64,000 nucleotides of DNA from Bradyrhizobium sp. 200 (lineage in GTDB: Bacteria > Pseudomonadota > Alphaproteobacteria > Rhizobiales > Xanthobacteraceae): the NCBI RefSeq assembly GCF_023100945.1, contig NZ_CP064689.1, forward strand, positions 3,578,001 through 3,642,000. Reading direction: 5' to 3'. This document shows positions 1 to 8,557 of this stretch, piece by piece; position 1 is the stretch's first letter, and every line of letters starts with the position of its first letter. Position numbers and translations under genes: made by a program. Under the pieces are notes generated by a model, which made no database searches, was not told where the DNA came from, and was given only the letters and a program-made list of their open reading frames with translations.

Positions 1-495
1 CACGCTGGTCGATTTGCCGACGCCGGTGGAGCCGAGGACGGCGAAGTGCTTGGAAAGCATCTCCTCGACGTCGACATAGGCGATCACCGAGCGGTCCTGC
101 TGCAGGGTGCCGACATTGATCTGGTCCGACCCACTCGGTGCATAGACCGTGCGAAGGTCCTGGGCCGTGATGAGGTCGACGGCATCGCCGATCGTCGGAT
201 AATTGGTGACGCCGCGCTGGAATTTGGGGCGCTCGCCGCCGAGAATTTCGCCGAGCAGGTCGACCGACGCGCTCGCGATATAGGTATCCAGGTTCGGCAG
301 ATCCTCGCAACTTACCTCGGTGATCATCGCGACGATGGTGGAGCTGGCGCAACGGATGCTGATGAAGCGGCCGACGGTGGCGCGCACTTCGGAGACGGGC
401 ACCTGGCCCGACGCCAGAAGTCCGACCCGGGCGAGGGAGCCGCGCACGGAAATCACACGTCCGAAGGATGTCACGGTGTTGAACCTGGATCTCAT
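1..495 (-). CDS. HerA-like ATP-binding protein (5' part, runs off the window)
   Basis: Reading the minus strand from an ATG at 495 gives 165 uninterrupted codons to the window edge. The product starts MRSRFNTVTSFGRVISVRGS, a beta-rich HAS-barrel-like N-terminus, and ends in a Walker A motif (GSTGVGKST). This order is typical of HerA/DUF87 hexameric DNA-translocating ATPases, which usually partner NurA-type nucleases or act in DNA processing; the domain that would show the partner lies outside the window. An in-frame ATG at 516 is an alternative start, but no clear ribosome site supports it. A small palindrome (GGGGTCTGACCCC, 501-513) lies just upstream. The plus-strand reading frame over this region is only its shadow. 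Confidence 0.8.
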   Translation of the reverse strand, partial: MRSRFNTVTSFGRVISVRGSLARVGLLASGQVPVSEVRATVGRFISIRCASSTIVAMITEVSCEDLPNLDTYIASASVDLLGEILGGERPKFQRGVTNYPTIGDAVDLITAQDLRTVYAPSGSDQINVGTLQQDRSVIAYVDVEEMLSKHFAVLGSTGVGKSTSV

Positions 496-982
496 CAATT
501 GGGGTCTGACCCCCATTATGGGCAGCCCCGACTAGCGAAACGGTTAAACAGGTTCGGTTTCGTATCAGCTAAATCCGCGGCATCTCGGTCAGGATTCGTT
601 TTTGCCGCAGAGCCCCGTCAGCGCCGCAAGGTGTCAGTTACGCCTGAAAATAAGGGCTTTCTTGCATTTCCGACCGCACGCGATGCCGGCTCCCGATTAA
701 TCATTCGTTTACCATTCCGCACGAGAGGAGGCGCCCGATGGCCGCCTGCCGATAACCTCTGATTCCGGATCGCGGATCGGGGCCGGCACGTGTGCGAGGT
801 AACCGATTGCTAACCGCAAGTTGTAACGCCCCTTCCATCAGTGCTGCGTAACAATATCGCAGGGGGGCGCTTCGGAGGACCGGGGTCGGTTGCGGCGTCC
901 GATTGCACGCTAATTTTCGTCTGGCGCAGGAGCTGTCGCCAAACCGGGCATCTTGGCGGAATAGCGCGGGGAGTCATTGCGG
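496..982. other. intergenic region between divergent HerA-like and GGDEF/EAL genes
   Basis: No convincing gene is visible. The stretch holds the divergent promoters of the two flanking genes. It contains the 13-base palindrome at 501-513 and AT-richer patches near 690-715 and 800-850 that could be promoters. I could not assign clear -35/-10 boxes. Confidence 0.5.
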
Positions 983-2893
983 GTGGACATCGACGGCGGC
1001 CAGCAAATGTCAGGCGCTGCTGCCGGCTCTGCGGAAAGGGCCGGAGCGATCACGCGGCTTGCGGCCTGTTGCGTGCTGCTCGCGACAGCGGTTGTCGGCG
1101 ACATCGTGACCTCGGGATGGAGCCTTCGCGAACGTCTCCTGCTGTCACTCGTCGCCATTTTTGCCGTGGCCGCCGGACTGCTGCTGCGGCGTGACCGGCT
1201 GACCGACCGGCGGCTGGCGGCCGAGCGGCGCCAGCTCTCGATTGCCGTCAACAACATCCCGCAGGGCCTGGTTCTCTATGATGCATCCGCGCGGATCATC
1301 ATTTGCAACCAGCCCTATCTCGACATGTTCGGACTGTCGCCTGACGTGGCCAAGCCCGGCTGCACCATGCAGCGGCTGATCGCCCACCGGAAGGAAACCG
1401 GATCATTCGACGGCGACGTCGACGAATTCTGCAACGCGATCATAAAGACAGTGTCGCTCGGCAAGGCGACGCGGCAGCTTACGGAAGCGCCGGGTGGCCG
1501 GGCGATCGAGATCATCAACCGGCCGCTGAAGGCGGGCGGGTGGGTTGCGACCATCGAGGACATCACCGCGCGCCGGCGCGCGGACGAGAAGATCGCCCAT
1601 CTGGCGCATTACGACGGGTTGACCGACCTGCCGAACCGGATCCTGTTTCGCGAGCGGCTGGAACAGTCGCTCAAAGCGATACGGCCCGGCGAGCAATTGG
1701 CGGTGCTCTATATCGACATCGACGAGTTCAAGAGCGTCAACGATGCGCTCGGCCATCCGATCGGTGATGAGTTGCTCAGGGGTGTCGCCGAACGTCTGCG
1801 CGGTTGCCTCAAGGAAACCGATGTGGCGGCCCGGCTCGGCGGCGACGAGTTCGCCGTCATTCAAACCGCCGTCAAGGACCGCTCGGAAACCACCCGGCTC
1901 GTCGATGAAATCCATTCGGCGATCAGGGAGCCCCTGGAATGCATGGGGCATCTGATCACCACCGATGCCAGCATCGGAATAGCGCTCGCGCCCGGCGACG
2001 GGGTGGACCTCGACCACTTGTTGAGGAATGCAGACCTCGCGCTCTACGGCGCCAAGGGCGACGGACGGCGCACCTATCGCTTCTTCGAGGCCGGCATGGA
2101 TCAGCGCGCCAGGGCGCGGCGAAGCCTGGAGCTCGAGCTGCGTCAGGCGATCAGCGACGGCAGCCTCGAGACCTACTATCAGCCGGTGGTCAATATCGAG
2201 GACGGCAAGATCAGTTCCTGCGAGGCGCTGTTGCGATGGCGACATCCCGGACGCGGCATGATCTCGCCGGCGGAATTCATCCCGATCGCGGAAGACAGTG
2301 GCCTGATCAATCAGCTCGGCCTCTGGGTGCTCAATACCGCCTGTGCGGAGGCCGCGACCTGGCCGGATCATATCCGCGTCGCCGTCAACGTCTCGCCGGT
2401 GCAGTTCAGGAGCCCGTCGCTGGCGCTCAACGTGGCAGCGGCGCTCGCTGCCTGCGGCCTTCCCGCAAGCCGGCTGGAGCTCGAGATCACCGAGGCCGTG
2501 CTCATTCGCGACGACGAGGCGGCGCTCGACATGCTGCACCAGTTGCGCAAGCTGGGCGTTCGGATCGCGCTGGACGATTTCGGCACCGGCTATTCATCGC
2601 TCAGTTACCTGCAGCGTTTCCCGTTCGACAAGATCAAGATCGATCGCTCCTTCATCCGGGATATCGCGGGTCCCGGCGCGTCCTCGTCCATCGTTCAGGC
2701 CGTCGTGAACATCGCGGCCGCCAGCGACATGATGACGACGGCGGAAGGCGTCGAAACCGAGCAGCAGAGGAACCTGTTGTACATCCTCGGCTGCAACGAG
2801 ATGCAGGGCTATTTGTTCAGCCCCGCGATACCGGCCGTCGAGGTGCGGCGACTGTTGCTGACGCATAGCGGCAGAGCGATGTCGGCTGCTTGA
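983..2893 (+). CDS. membrane PAS-GGDEF-EAL cyclic-di-GMP enzyme
   Basis: Bifunctional cyclic-di-GMP signalling protein of about 636 residues. Two hydrophobic segments (about residues 20-40 and 50-65) should anchor it in the inner membrane. A PAS-like domain follows (about 80-195), then a GGDEF domain with the intact motif at residues 286-290. The EAL domain has EALLRW from residue 414, plus NVSP, ELEITE, DDFGTGYSS and KIDRSF elements. Both cyclase and phosphodiesterase motifs therefore look intact. The product-inhibition I-site is degenerate (KETD in place of RxxD). I prefer the GTG at 983, nine bases after GGGGAG (968-973), over the TTG at 977; an ATG at 1007 is also possible. Confidence 0.9.
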   Translation: MDIDGGQQMSGAAAGSAERAGAITRLAACCVLLATAVVGDIVTSGWSLRERLLLSLVAIFAVAAGLLLRRDRLTDRRLAAERRQLSIAVNNIPQGLVLYDASARIIICNQPYLDMFGLSPDVAKPGCTMQRLIAHRKETGSFDGDVDEFCNAIIKTVSLGKATRQLTEAPGGRAIEIINRPLKAGGWVATIEDITARRRADEKIAHLAHYDGLTDLPNRILFRERLEQSLKAIRPGEQLAVLYIDIDEFKSVNDALGHPIGDELLRGVAERLRGCLKETDVAARLGGDEFAVIQTAVKDRSETTRLVDEIHSAIREPLECMGHLITTDASIGIALAPGDGVDLDHLLRNADLALYGAKGDGRRTYRFFEAGMDQRARARRSLELELRQAISDGSLETYYQPVVNIEDGKISSCEALLRWRHPGRGMISPAEFIPIAEDSGLINQLGLWVLNTACAEAATWPDHIRVAVNVSPVQFRSPSLALNVAAALAACGLPASRLELEITEAVLIRDDEAALDMLHQLRKLGVRIALDDFGTGYSSLSYLQRFPFDKIKIDRSFIRDIAGPGASSSIVQAVVNIAAASDMMTTAEGVETEQQRNLLYILGCNEMQGYLFSPAIPAVEVRRLLLTHSGRAMSAA

Positions 2894-2948
2894 AACGCCG
2901 GGCGCGGCTTGCTATCGACGGTGAGGCAATAATAAGAAACAGGGCAGG

Positions 2949-4238
2949 GTGGACCGCGATGAATCGCGACAACGCATCTTGAGCGGCTCCGCGCGGCCTT
3001 CCGCGCTCGCACCATTCCGGGTCAGGAATTACCGTTTTCAGTGGCCGGCCGACCTGCTCACCTCGTGGGCGTTCGAGATGGAGACGATTATTCTCGGCTG
3101 GTACGTGCTGGTCGAGACCGGCTCGGTGCTGTTGCTCACTCTGTTCGCCTCGCTCGGCTATGTCGGTACGCTGGTTGCACCGATGTTCGGCGTCGTCGGC
3201 GACCGGATCGGTCACCGCGATCTCCTGGCCATGATGCGCGCCATCTATGCGGTGCTGGCGGCTGTGCTGATGACGCTGGTGCTGTCGGGCCAACTTGCAC
3301 CGGTCTATGTCTTCACGGTCGCCGCCGTGATGGGCATCGTCCGCCCGTCGGACCTCGGCGTGCGCGGCGCTTTGGTCGCGACCATCATGCCGCATGGCCA
3401 GTTGATCGGGGCGATCAGCATTTCTCGCACGACGATGGATACCGCGCGCATCGCCGGCGCGCTGAGCGGCGCCGGATTGTTTGCCTCGCTCGGCATGGGC
3501 CCGGCCTATGTGGCGATCGTCTGCCTTTACCTTACCGCGACCGCGCTGACGCTGTGCATCGTGGCGCCGGCAAAGCCGCACTTGGCGGGCGAGGCGGCCA
3601 GCGATGCGTTGCAACGTTCGTCGCTGCGCGACCTGAAAGAGGGCGTGGCCTATGTCTGGACCACGCCGCGGATGCAGGCCGCGCTCTGGGTAGCATTCCT
3701 CGCCAACCTGACGGCCTATCCGCTCACCAATGGCTTGCTGCCCTATATCGCCAAAACGATCTACGGCACCAACCAGACCGGGCTTGGATATCTGTCGGCG
3801 AGTTTTGCGATCGGCTCGCTGGCCGGCTCGATCGTGTTGAGCCTGATCCGCGATCTGCGGGTGGCGCGGCTGATGATCGGCGCCACCGTCGTCTGGTACG
3901 CGACCTTGCTGATCTTCGTGCAGATGCAGACGGTGCCGACCGCGATCCTGTGCCTGGTGGTGGCGGGCTTTTCGCAAAGCCTCGCCATGATCTCGATCGC
4001 CGTCATCCTGATGCGGACCGCAAGCGAGAATTTCCGCGGCCGGGTGATGGGCGTGCGCATGATGGTGATCTATGGCCTGCCGATCGGCCTGCTGGCCGCC
4101 GGCAGCCTGATCGACGAAATCGGATTTGCGGCGACCGGAACACTCTACGCGGCGGCCGGCCTCGCGCTGATGCTGGCGGTCGCGCTGTACTGGCGCGCCG
4201 ATCTGTGGCACGTGCACGCCCCGGCGAACGCGCGGTGA
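2949..4238 (+). CDS. MFS transporter
   Basis: Major facilitator superfamily permease of 429 residues with about twelve hydrophobic segments. A motif-A-like loop (GDRIGHRDLL) lies between the second and third segments. The architecture resembles the MFS_3/enterobactin-exporter-like group of proton-driven exporters; the substrate cannot be read from sequence. It starts at a GTG 55 bases after the GGDEF/EAL gene, with AGGG a few bases upstream. It may be co-transcribed with that gene, though nothing links the functions. Confidence 0.85.
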   Translation: MDRDESRQRILSGSARPSALAPFRVRNYRFQWPADLLTSWAFEMETIILGWYVLVETGSVLLLTLFASLGYVGTLVAPMFGVVGDRIGHRDLLAMMRAIYAVLAAVLMTLVLSGQLAPVYVFTVAAVMGIVRPSDLGVRGALVATIMPHGQLIGAISISRTTMDTARIAGALSGAGLFASLGMGPAYVAIVCLYLTATALTLCIVAPAKPHLAGEAASDALQRSSLRDLKEGVAYVWTTPRMQAALWVAFLANLTAYPLTNGLLPYIAKTIYGTNQTGLGYLSASFAIGSLAGSIVLSLIRDLRVARLMIGATVVWYATLLIFVQMQTVPTAILCLVVAGFSQSLAMISIAVILMRTASENFRGRVMGVRMMVIYGLPIGLLAAGSLIDEIGFAATGTLYAAAGLALMLAVALYWRADLWHVHAPANAR

Positions 4239-4265
4239 GTTGACTGGCCATGTCCGCGCAATCGC

Positions 4266-4340
4266 TCACTGCACCTTGATATTCGCCTCTTTCAAGACCG
4301 GCTCCCACTTCGCGGCCTCGGCGCGCTCTCCCTTGTCATC
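4266..4340 (-). pseudogene. remnant of a TctC-family binding protein (C-terminus only)
   Basis: On the minus strand the codons just before a TGA at 4266-4268 read EAAKWEPVLKEANIKVQ. That is the typical C-terminal end of TctC/Bug periplasmic binding proteins (compare the intact copies at 6094-7086 and 18346-19311). Upstream the similarity stops after about 20-25 codons and no start or body is present. It is therefore a deletion scar of a third TctC gene. Confidence 0.55.
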
Positions 4341-4395
4341 CCGGCCAGTCGCAGCGGCTGTTCGCCACCCAGATGTTTGTTGACTAGACCTGATA

Positions 4396-4415
4396 TTTTG
4401 TACAAACGTACAAAA
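4396..4415. promoter_or_regulatory. TetR operator candidate
   Basis: Perfect inverted repeat TTTTGTACAAACGTACAAAA (8-base arms, 4-base spacer), 23 bases upstream of the TetR start codon. Its position and symmetry suit autoregulation by the TetR protein at 4439 and control of the catabolic genes that follow. Confidence 0.65.
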
Positions 4416-4438
4416 CTCGAGAACGGAAAGCAAATCCC

Positions 4439-5164
4439 ATGACGCGAAATCCCAACATGCGGGAAGCCATCCTGAGCGCGGCCGAGCTGTTGTTCTCGAC
4501 GCGCGGCTTCAATGCCGTGTCGATCCGTGACATCGCGCTGGAAGCGGGCGCCAATCCGGGCAGTATCACCTATCACTTCAAGAGCAAGGACGGACTGCTG
4601 CTCGAAATCTACAAGCGCCATTGCGGGCCGATGAACAAGCGCCGCATCGAACTCTTGGTGGCGGCACGGCGCGTGCGCGACGTTCAGGACCGGCTGGAGG
4701 CGATCGTGCGGGCCTATGTGCAGCCGGCGTTTTCATCCAGCAGCGATCTTGCCGGCGGCGGCGCGCGCTTCACGCGGCTGCGGGCCGTGATGTCGGCCGA
4801 AGGCAACGCCGTGGTGGGGCGCATCATCGCGGAGATATTCGACGACACCACCAATGCCTTCATCGAGGCCATCGAGGAAAGCCTGCCGCATCTGCCGCGG
4901 ACGACGATCGTGTGGCGGTCGCAGTTCCTGCTCGGCGCACTCTATTATACCCTCGTCAGCCCGGAGCGGGTCACGAGGCTATCGCGCGGCGAAGCCGATG
5001 GCGCCGATATGGCGGAAGCGATCGAGCAACTCGTCGCATCGACGGTCGCTTCGTTGCAGGCGTCCGACGTCGATCATATCGACAGCGCGTCCTCTCGGGC
5101 GAAGCCGACCCAGCCGCTGGCAAAAGGCACCGCCGGGAAGCGGAAAGAAAATTCGGCTTCATGA
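4439..5164 (+). CDS. TetR/AcrR-family transcriptional regulator
   Basis: 241-residue regulator. The N-terminal TetR helix-turn-helix (about residues 5-55) contains RGFNAVSIRDIALEAGANPG followed by the usual YHFKSKDGLL. The longer C-terminal part is a ligand-binding/dimerisation domain with a low-complexity Lys/Ala/Ser tail. A perfect palindrome (4396-4415) precedes it. It is the first gene of a same-strand run of aromatic-degradation genes, the first only about 46 bases away. It is therefore the likely local regulator responding to the pathway substrate or an intermediate. Confidence 0.88.
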   Translation: MTRNPNMREAILSAAELLFSTRGFNAVSIRDIALEAGANPGSITYHFKSKDGLLLEIYKRHCGPMNKRRIELLVAARRVRDVQDRLEAIVRAYVQPAFSSSSDLAGGGARFTRLRAVMSAEGNAVVGRIIAEIFDDTTNAFIEAIEESLPHLPRTTIVWRSQFLLGALYYTLVSPERVTRLSRGEADGADMAEAIEQLVASTVASLQASDVDHIDSASSRAKPTQPLAKGTAGKRKENSAS

Positions 5165-5210
5165 CTATCGAGGCGCCGTGAAGCGCGACCAAAACACCGC
5201 AGAAGGCACC

Positions 5211-6080
5211 ATGCACAAGCCGACGATCCCCGGACCCGATCCCGATACGCGAACGCCGAAATTCAAGCTCCCGGCGCTGGCGTGCGACGCGCATACCCAC
5301 ATCTTCGGCCCCGGTGACAAATACCCTTACGCGCCGGGACGGCCCTATACGCCGCCCGACGCGCCGCTCGACGATTTCCGGGCGCTGCACAGAAAGCTCG
5401 GGATCGGCCGTGCCGTCATCGTCAATGCCAGCGTGCACGGCACCGACAACCGCGTGGCGCTCGATGCCATCGCCGTGAGCAACGGCACCTTTCGCGCCGT
5501 TGCCAATATCGACGATACCATTACCGAGCGTAGCCTTCGCGAACTGCATGAAGGCGGTTTCCGCGGCTGCCGCTTCAACTTCGTGCGGCATCTCGGAGGG
5601 GTGCCCGACATGAGGGTGTTCCAGCGCATCGTCGCGATGGTTGCGCCGCTTGGCTGGCATATCGATCTACATTTCGACGCGATCGACCTGCCTGAATATG
5701 CCGGGATGCTGGCAAAATTGCCGGTGCGTTACACCATCGATCACATGGGGCGCGTCAAGGCATCCGACGGCCTCGACCAGCTCCCGTTCCGGACGCTGAT
5801 TGACCTGATGACGCGGGACGAGAAATGCTGGGTCAAGGTGTGCGGCTGCGAGCGGGTATCGTCCGGCGGACCGCCGTTCCACGACGCGGTTCCGTTCGCG
5901 CGACGTATCGTCGAGACTGCGCCGGACCGCGTGATCTGGGGGACCGACTGGCCGCACCCGAACGTCAAGGTGATGCCCAACGATGGCGATCTGGTCGACC
6001 TCATTCCGCTGTTCGCGCCGGAGCCCGAGTTGCAGCAGAAGATCCTTGTCGACAATCCGGCGCGGCTGTTCGAGTTTTGA
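5211..6080 (+). CDS. amidohydrolase family 2 (PDC-lactonase/LigI-like)
   Basis: Metal-dependent hydrolase of 289 residues in the amidohydrolase-2 (COG3618) group, which includes 2-pyrone-4,6-dicarboxylate lactonase (LigI) and sulfomuconolactone hydrolase. Visible motifs are DAHTHIFGP near the N-terminus (H28, H30), TIDHMGR mid-protein and WGTDWPHPN near the C-terminus with the catalytic Asp. I chose ATG 5211 because AGAAGG sits 5 bases upstream; a GTG at 5178 is in frame. Next to GalB- and LigK-like genes, hydrolysis of a ring-cleavage lactone such as PDC to 4-oxalomesaconate is the likely step. Confidence 0.78.
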   Translation: MHKPTIPGPDPDTRTPKFKLPALACDAHTHIFGPGDKYPYAPGRPYTPPDAPLDDFRALHRKLGIGRAVIVNASVHGTDNRVALDAIAVSNGTFRAVANIDDTITERSLRELHEGGFRGCRFNFVRHLGGVPDMRVFQRIVAMVAPLGWHIDLHFDAIDLPEYAGMLAKLPVRYTIDHMGRVKASDGLDQLPFRTLIDLMTRDEKCWVKVCGCERVSSGGPPFHDAVPFARRIVETAPDRVIWGTDWPHPNVKVMPNDGDLVDLIPLFAPEPELQQKILVDNPARLFEF

Positions 6081-6093
6081 AGGAGCGCGTACG

Positions 6094-7086
6094 ATGGCGG
6101 ACCAACGCGAGCGATACGCCCTGGACCGGCGCCGTGCGTCGTTCGCCGGGATGACTGCGCTGGCGGCGGCACTGTTCCTGACGCAAATCGTCCACGCGCA
6201 AAACTATCCGAACCGGCCGGTGCGGCTGATCCTGCCGTTCGGCGCCGGTGGCGTCGCCGACGTCACGGCGCGGCTTGTCACCGAAAGACTCGGCCAGCGC
6301 TTCGTCATCGAGAACATGGCGGGCGCCGGCGGCATTAATGCCGCGCGCGCCGTGCTGTCCGCGCCTCCGGACGGCTATACGCTGGCGCTGCTCTCCAACG
6401 GCACCGCGATTTCAGTGTCGCTGTTCAAGAACCTGACGTTCAATCCGGTCACCGACTTCGTTGCGGTTTCGAGCATGGGCTATTTCGATTTCATCTTCGT
6501 GACGCAAGCCGGCACGCCATATGGGACGCTGGCTGAATTCATCAAGGCGGCCAAGGCAAAGCCCGGCACGCTCAATGTCGGCACCATCAATGTCGGGTCG
6601 ACCCAGAATCTTGCGGCGCAATTGTTCAAATCGACCGCCGGTGCCGATGTCGCCATCGTGCCGTTCCGCAGTTCGCCCGAGGTGCTGATCGCGCTTCTGC
6701 GCGGCGATATCCAGATGGCAATCGAGAATTACAGCGCGGTGCAGTCGCACATTGCCGACAAGGCGGCCATTGCGGTGTCATCGTCGGGCCCTGTCCGCAC
6801 TTCATTCCTGCCCGGCGTGCCGACGGTGAAGGAGGCGGGCGGCGGCGATTTCGAGGCGCGGTCCTGGAACGCGATCTTTGCGCCGAAGGGCACGCCGCCG
6901 GAGGTGATCGCGACGCTCAACGCCGCGCTGCGCGAGGTGCTGGAGATGCCGGACCTGAAGAAGCGCGCGCTCGATCTCGGCATCGAGGCCAAGGCCAGCT
7001 CACCCGAGGAAATCCTTGGCCGGCTGAAGGCCGATATCGACAAATGGGCCCAAGTGATCGAGCAGGCAGGAATTGCCAAACAATAG
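6094..7086 (+). CDS. TctC/Bug-family periplasmic substrate-binding protein
   Basis: 330-residue tripartite tricarboxylate transporter receptor. The N-terminus is long, with a hydrophobic export segment ending HAQ (about residues 20-37). The mature start YPNRPVRLILPFGAGG is diagnostic of the Bug fold. AAGGAG sits 8 bases before the ATG. It lies 13 bases after the amidohydrolase, inside the catabolic operon. No TctA/TctB membrane genes are present, as is common for these expanded families. It probably captures an aromatic acid or related carboxylate for uptake or sensing. Confidence 0.88.
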   Translation: MADQRERYALDRRRASFAGMTALAAALFLTQIVHAQNYPNRPVRLILPFGAGGVADVTARLVTERLGQRFVIENMAGAGGINAARAVLSAPPDGYTLALLSNGTAISVSLFKNLTFNPVTDFVAVSSMGYFDFIFVTQAGTPYGTLAEFIKAAKAKPGTLNVGTINVGSTQNLAAQLFKSTAGADVAIVPFRSSPEVLIALLRGDIQMAIENYSAVQSHIADKAAIAVSSSGPVRTSFLPGVPTVKEAGGGDFEARSWNAIFAPKGTPPEVIATLNAALREVLEMPDLKKRALDLGIEAKASSPEEILGRLKADIDKWAQVIEQAGIAKQ

Positions 7087-7141
7087 TGACAGGACCGGTG
7101 CGGCCGGCCACGTGCAACAACCGAAGGAGGAAATCCCGATC

Positions 7142-7867
7142 ATGAGCAATGCTGGCAAAACGGGCCTGGTGGTCACGGCGCATCCCGGCGATTTCGTCTG
7201 GCGCGCGGGCGGCGCGATCGCGCTGCATGTGAAGAAAGGTTATCGCATCAAGATTGCCTGCCTGTCGTTCGGCGAGCGCGGCGAAAGCCAGTTCGCCTGG
7301 AAGGAGGCGGGTGCGACGATGGAGAAGGTCAAGGCCGGACGGCGCGACGAGGCGCAGCGCGCGGCGGAAATGCTGGGTGCGGAAATCGAGTTCTTCGATG
7401 CCGGCGATTATCCGCTGCGGCTTAACGAGGCGCATTTCGACCGCATGGTCGATATCTACCGCGAGCTCAATCCGTCCTTCGTGCTGACCCACGCGCTGGA
7501 GGACCCCTATAATTTCGATCATCCGAATGCGGCGCACTTCGCCCAGGAGACGCGCGTGGTCGCGCAGGCGATGGGCCACAAGCCCGGCGCCAAATACACT
7601 TATTCCGCGCCGCCGGTGTTTCTGTTCGAGCCGCATCAGCCGGAGATGTGCAATTTCAAGCCGCAGGTGATCCTCAACATCGACGAGGTCTGGGAAATCA
7701 AGCGCAAGACGTTCGAGATTCTCGCCGCCCAGAAGCATCTGTGGGCCTACTATGAGCGGGTCGCGCTGCAGCGGGGCGTGCAGGGCGGCCGCAATACGGG
7801 CAAGCCCATGACCTATGGCGAGGCGTATCAGCGGCTGTTCCCGATGGCGATGGAGGAACTGGTATGA
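7142..7867 (+). CDS. galB: PIG-L/LmbE family protein, GalB-like 4-oxalomesaconate hydratase
   Basis: 241 residues with the LmbE/PIG-L zinc motif near the N-terminus ([14 protein letters not shown]14, D17) and a later FDHPNAAH element. The HPGDFVWR variant, together with the adjacent LigK-type aldolase, points to GalB. That enzyme hydrates 4-oxalomesaconate to 4-carboxy-4-hydroxy-2-oxoadipate in gallate/protocatechuate 4,5-cleavage. A strong AGGAGG lies about 10 bases before ATG 7142; an upstream in-frame ATG at 7073 overlaps the TctC gene and is unlikely. Its stop overlaps the next start (ATGA, 7864-7867). A generic deacetylase is the alternative reading. Confidence 0.75.
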   Translation: MSNAGKTGLVVTAHPGDFVWRAGGAIALHVKKGYRIKIACLSFGERGESQFAWKEAGATMEKVKAGRRDEAQRAAEMLGAEIEFFDAGDYPLRLNEAHFDRMVDIYRELNPSFVLTHALEDPYNFDHPNAAHFAQETRVVAQAMGHKPGAKYTYSAPPVFLFEPHQPEMCNFKPQVILNIDEVWEIKRKTFEILAAQKHLWAYYERVALQRGVQGGRNTGKPMTYGEAYQRLFPMAMEELV

Positions 7868-8556
7868 AGACAGTCGTCGTCCGCAACATCAAGCGAACCG
7901 ATGCTGAGCTGGTGAAACGGTTAGGGGCGCTTGGCGTCGCTACCGCGCACGAGGCCTATGGCCGCTTCGGGCTGATGAAGCCCTACCTGCGGCCGGTGTG
8001 GAGCGGGGCCGAGACGTCGGGCACCGCCGTGACCGTGCTGGCGCAGCCCGGCGACAACTGGATGATCCATGTCGCGGTGGAGCAGTGCCAGCCCGGCGAC
8101 ATTCTGGTGGTCGGCTGCACGACCGACAATACCGACGGCATGTTCGGCGATCTGCTGGCGACCTCGCTGATGGCGCGCGGCGTCAAGGGGCTCGTCATCG
8201 ATGCCGGCGTTCGCGACGCCAAGTCGCTGCGTGAAATGGGCTTTCCGGTGTGGTCGAAGGCGATCTCGGCCAAGGGCACCGTGAAGGCGACGCTCGGCGC
8301 GGTGAATGTGCCGGTGGTCTGCGCCGGGATCAATGTGAACCCGGGCGACGCCGTAGTCGCCGATGATGACGGCGTGGTGGTGATCGCCCGCAAGGACGCG
8401 GCCGATGTCGCCGCCAAGGGCGAGAAGCGCGTCGCCGACGAGGACGGCAAGCGCCAGAAGCTCGCCGCCGGCGTGCTCGGCCTCGATATGTACAAGATGC
8501 GCGAGCCGCTGGCGAAAGCCGGGCTCGTCTATGTCGATGAGTTGGAGGACGACTGA
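7864..8556 (+). CDS. ligK: RraA-like 4-carboxy-4-hydroxy-2-oxoadipate aldolase (LigK/GalC type)
   Basis: 230 residues of the RraA/HMG-CHA aldolase fold. The motif [20 protein letters not shown] (from G95) is followed by GVRD, giving R117 and D118 in the positions that bind pyruvate and metal in LigK/HMG aldolases. It would cleave 4-carboxy-4-hydroxy-2-oxoadipate to pyruvate and oxaloacetate, directly downstream of the GalB reaction. The start codon overlaps the galB stop, so the two are translationally coupled. An RraA-type RNase E inhibitor is less likely given the neighbours. Confidence 0.82.
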   Translation: MKTVVVRNIKRTDAELVKRLGALGVATAHEAYGRFGLMKPYLRPVWSGAETSGTAVTVLAQPGDNWMIHVAVEQCQPGDILVVGCTTDNTDGMFGDLLATSLMARGVKGLVIDAGVRDAKSLREMGFPVWSKAISAKGTVKATLGAVNVPVVCAGINVNPGDAVVADDDGVVVIARKDAADVAAKGEKRVADEDGKRQKLAAGVLGLDMYKMREPLAKAGLVYVDELEDD

Positions 8557-8557
8557 G

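Noticed and set aside
46..762. A 238-residue plus-strand open frame at the window start
   Set aside because: The minus strand there encodes a clear HerA-like protein with a Walker A motif; the plus-strand frame is Asp/Gly/Ala-rich shadow sequence.
2817..4217. Long minus-strand frame opposite the MFS gene
   Set aside because: Arg/His/Gln-rich shadow typical of high-GC genes; the plus-strand frame has twelve hydrophobic segments and transporter motifs.
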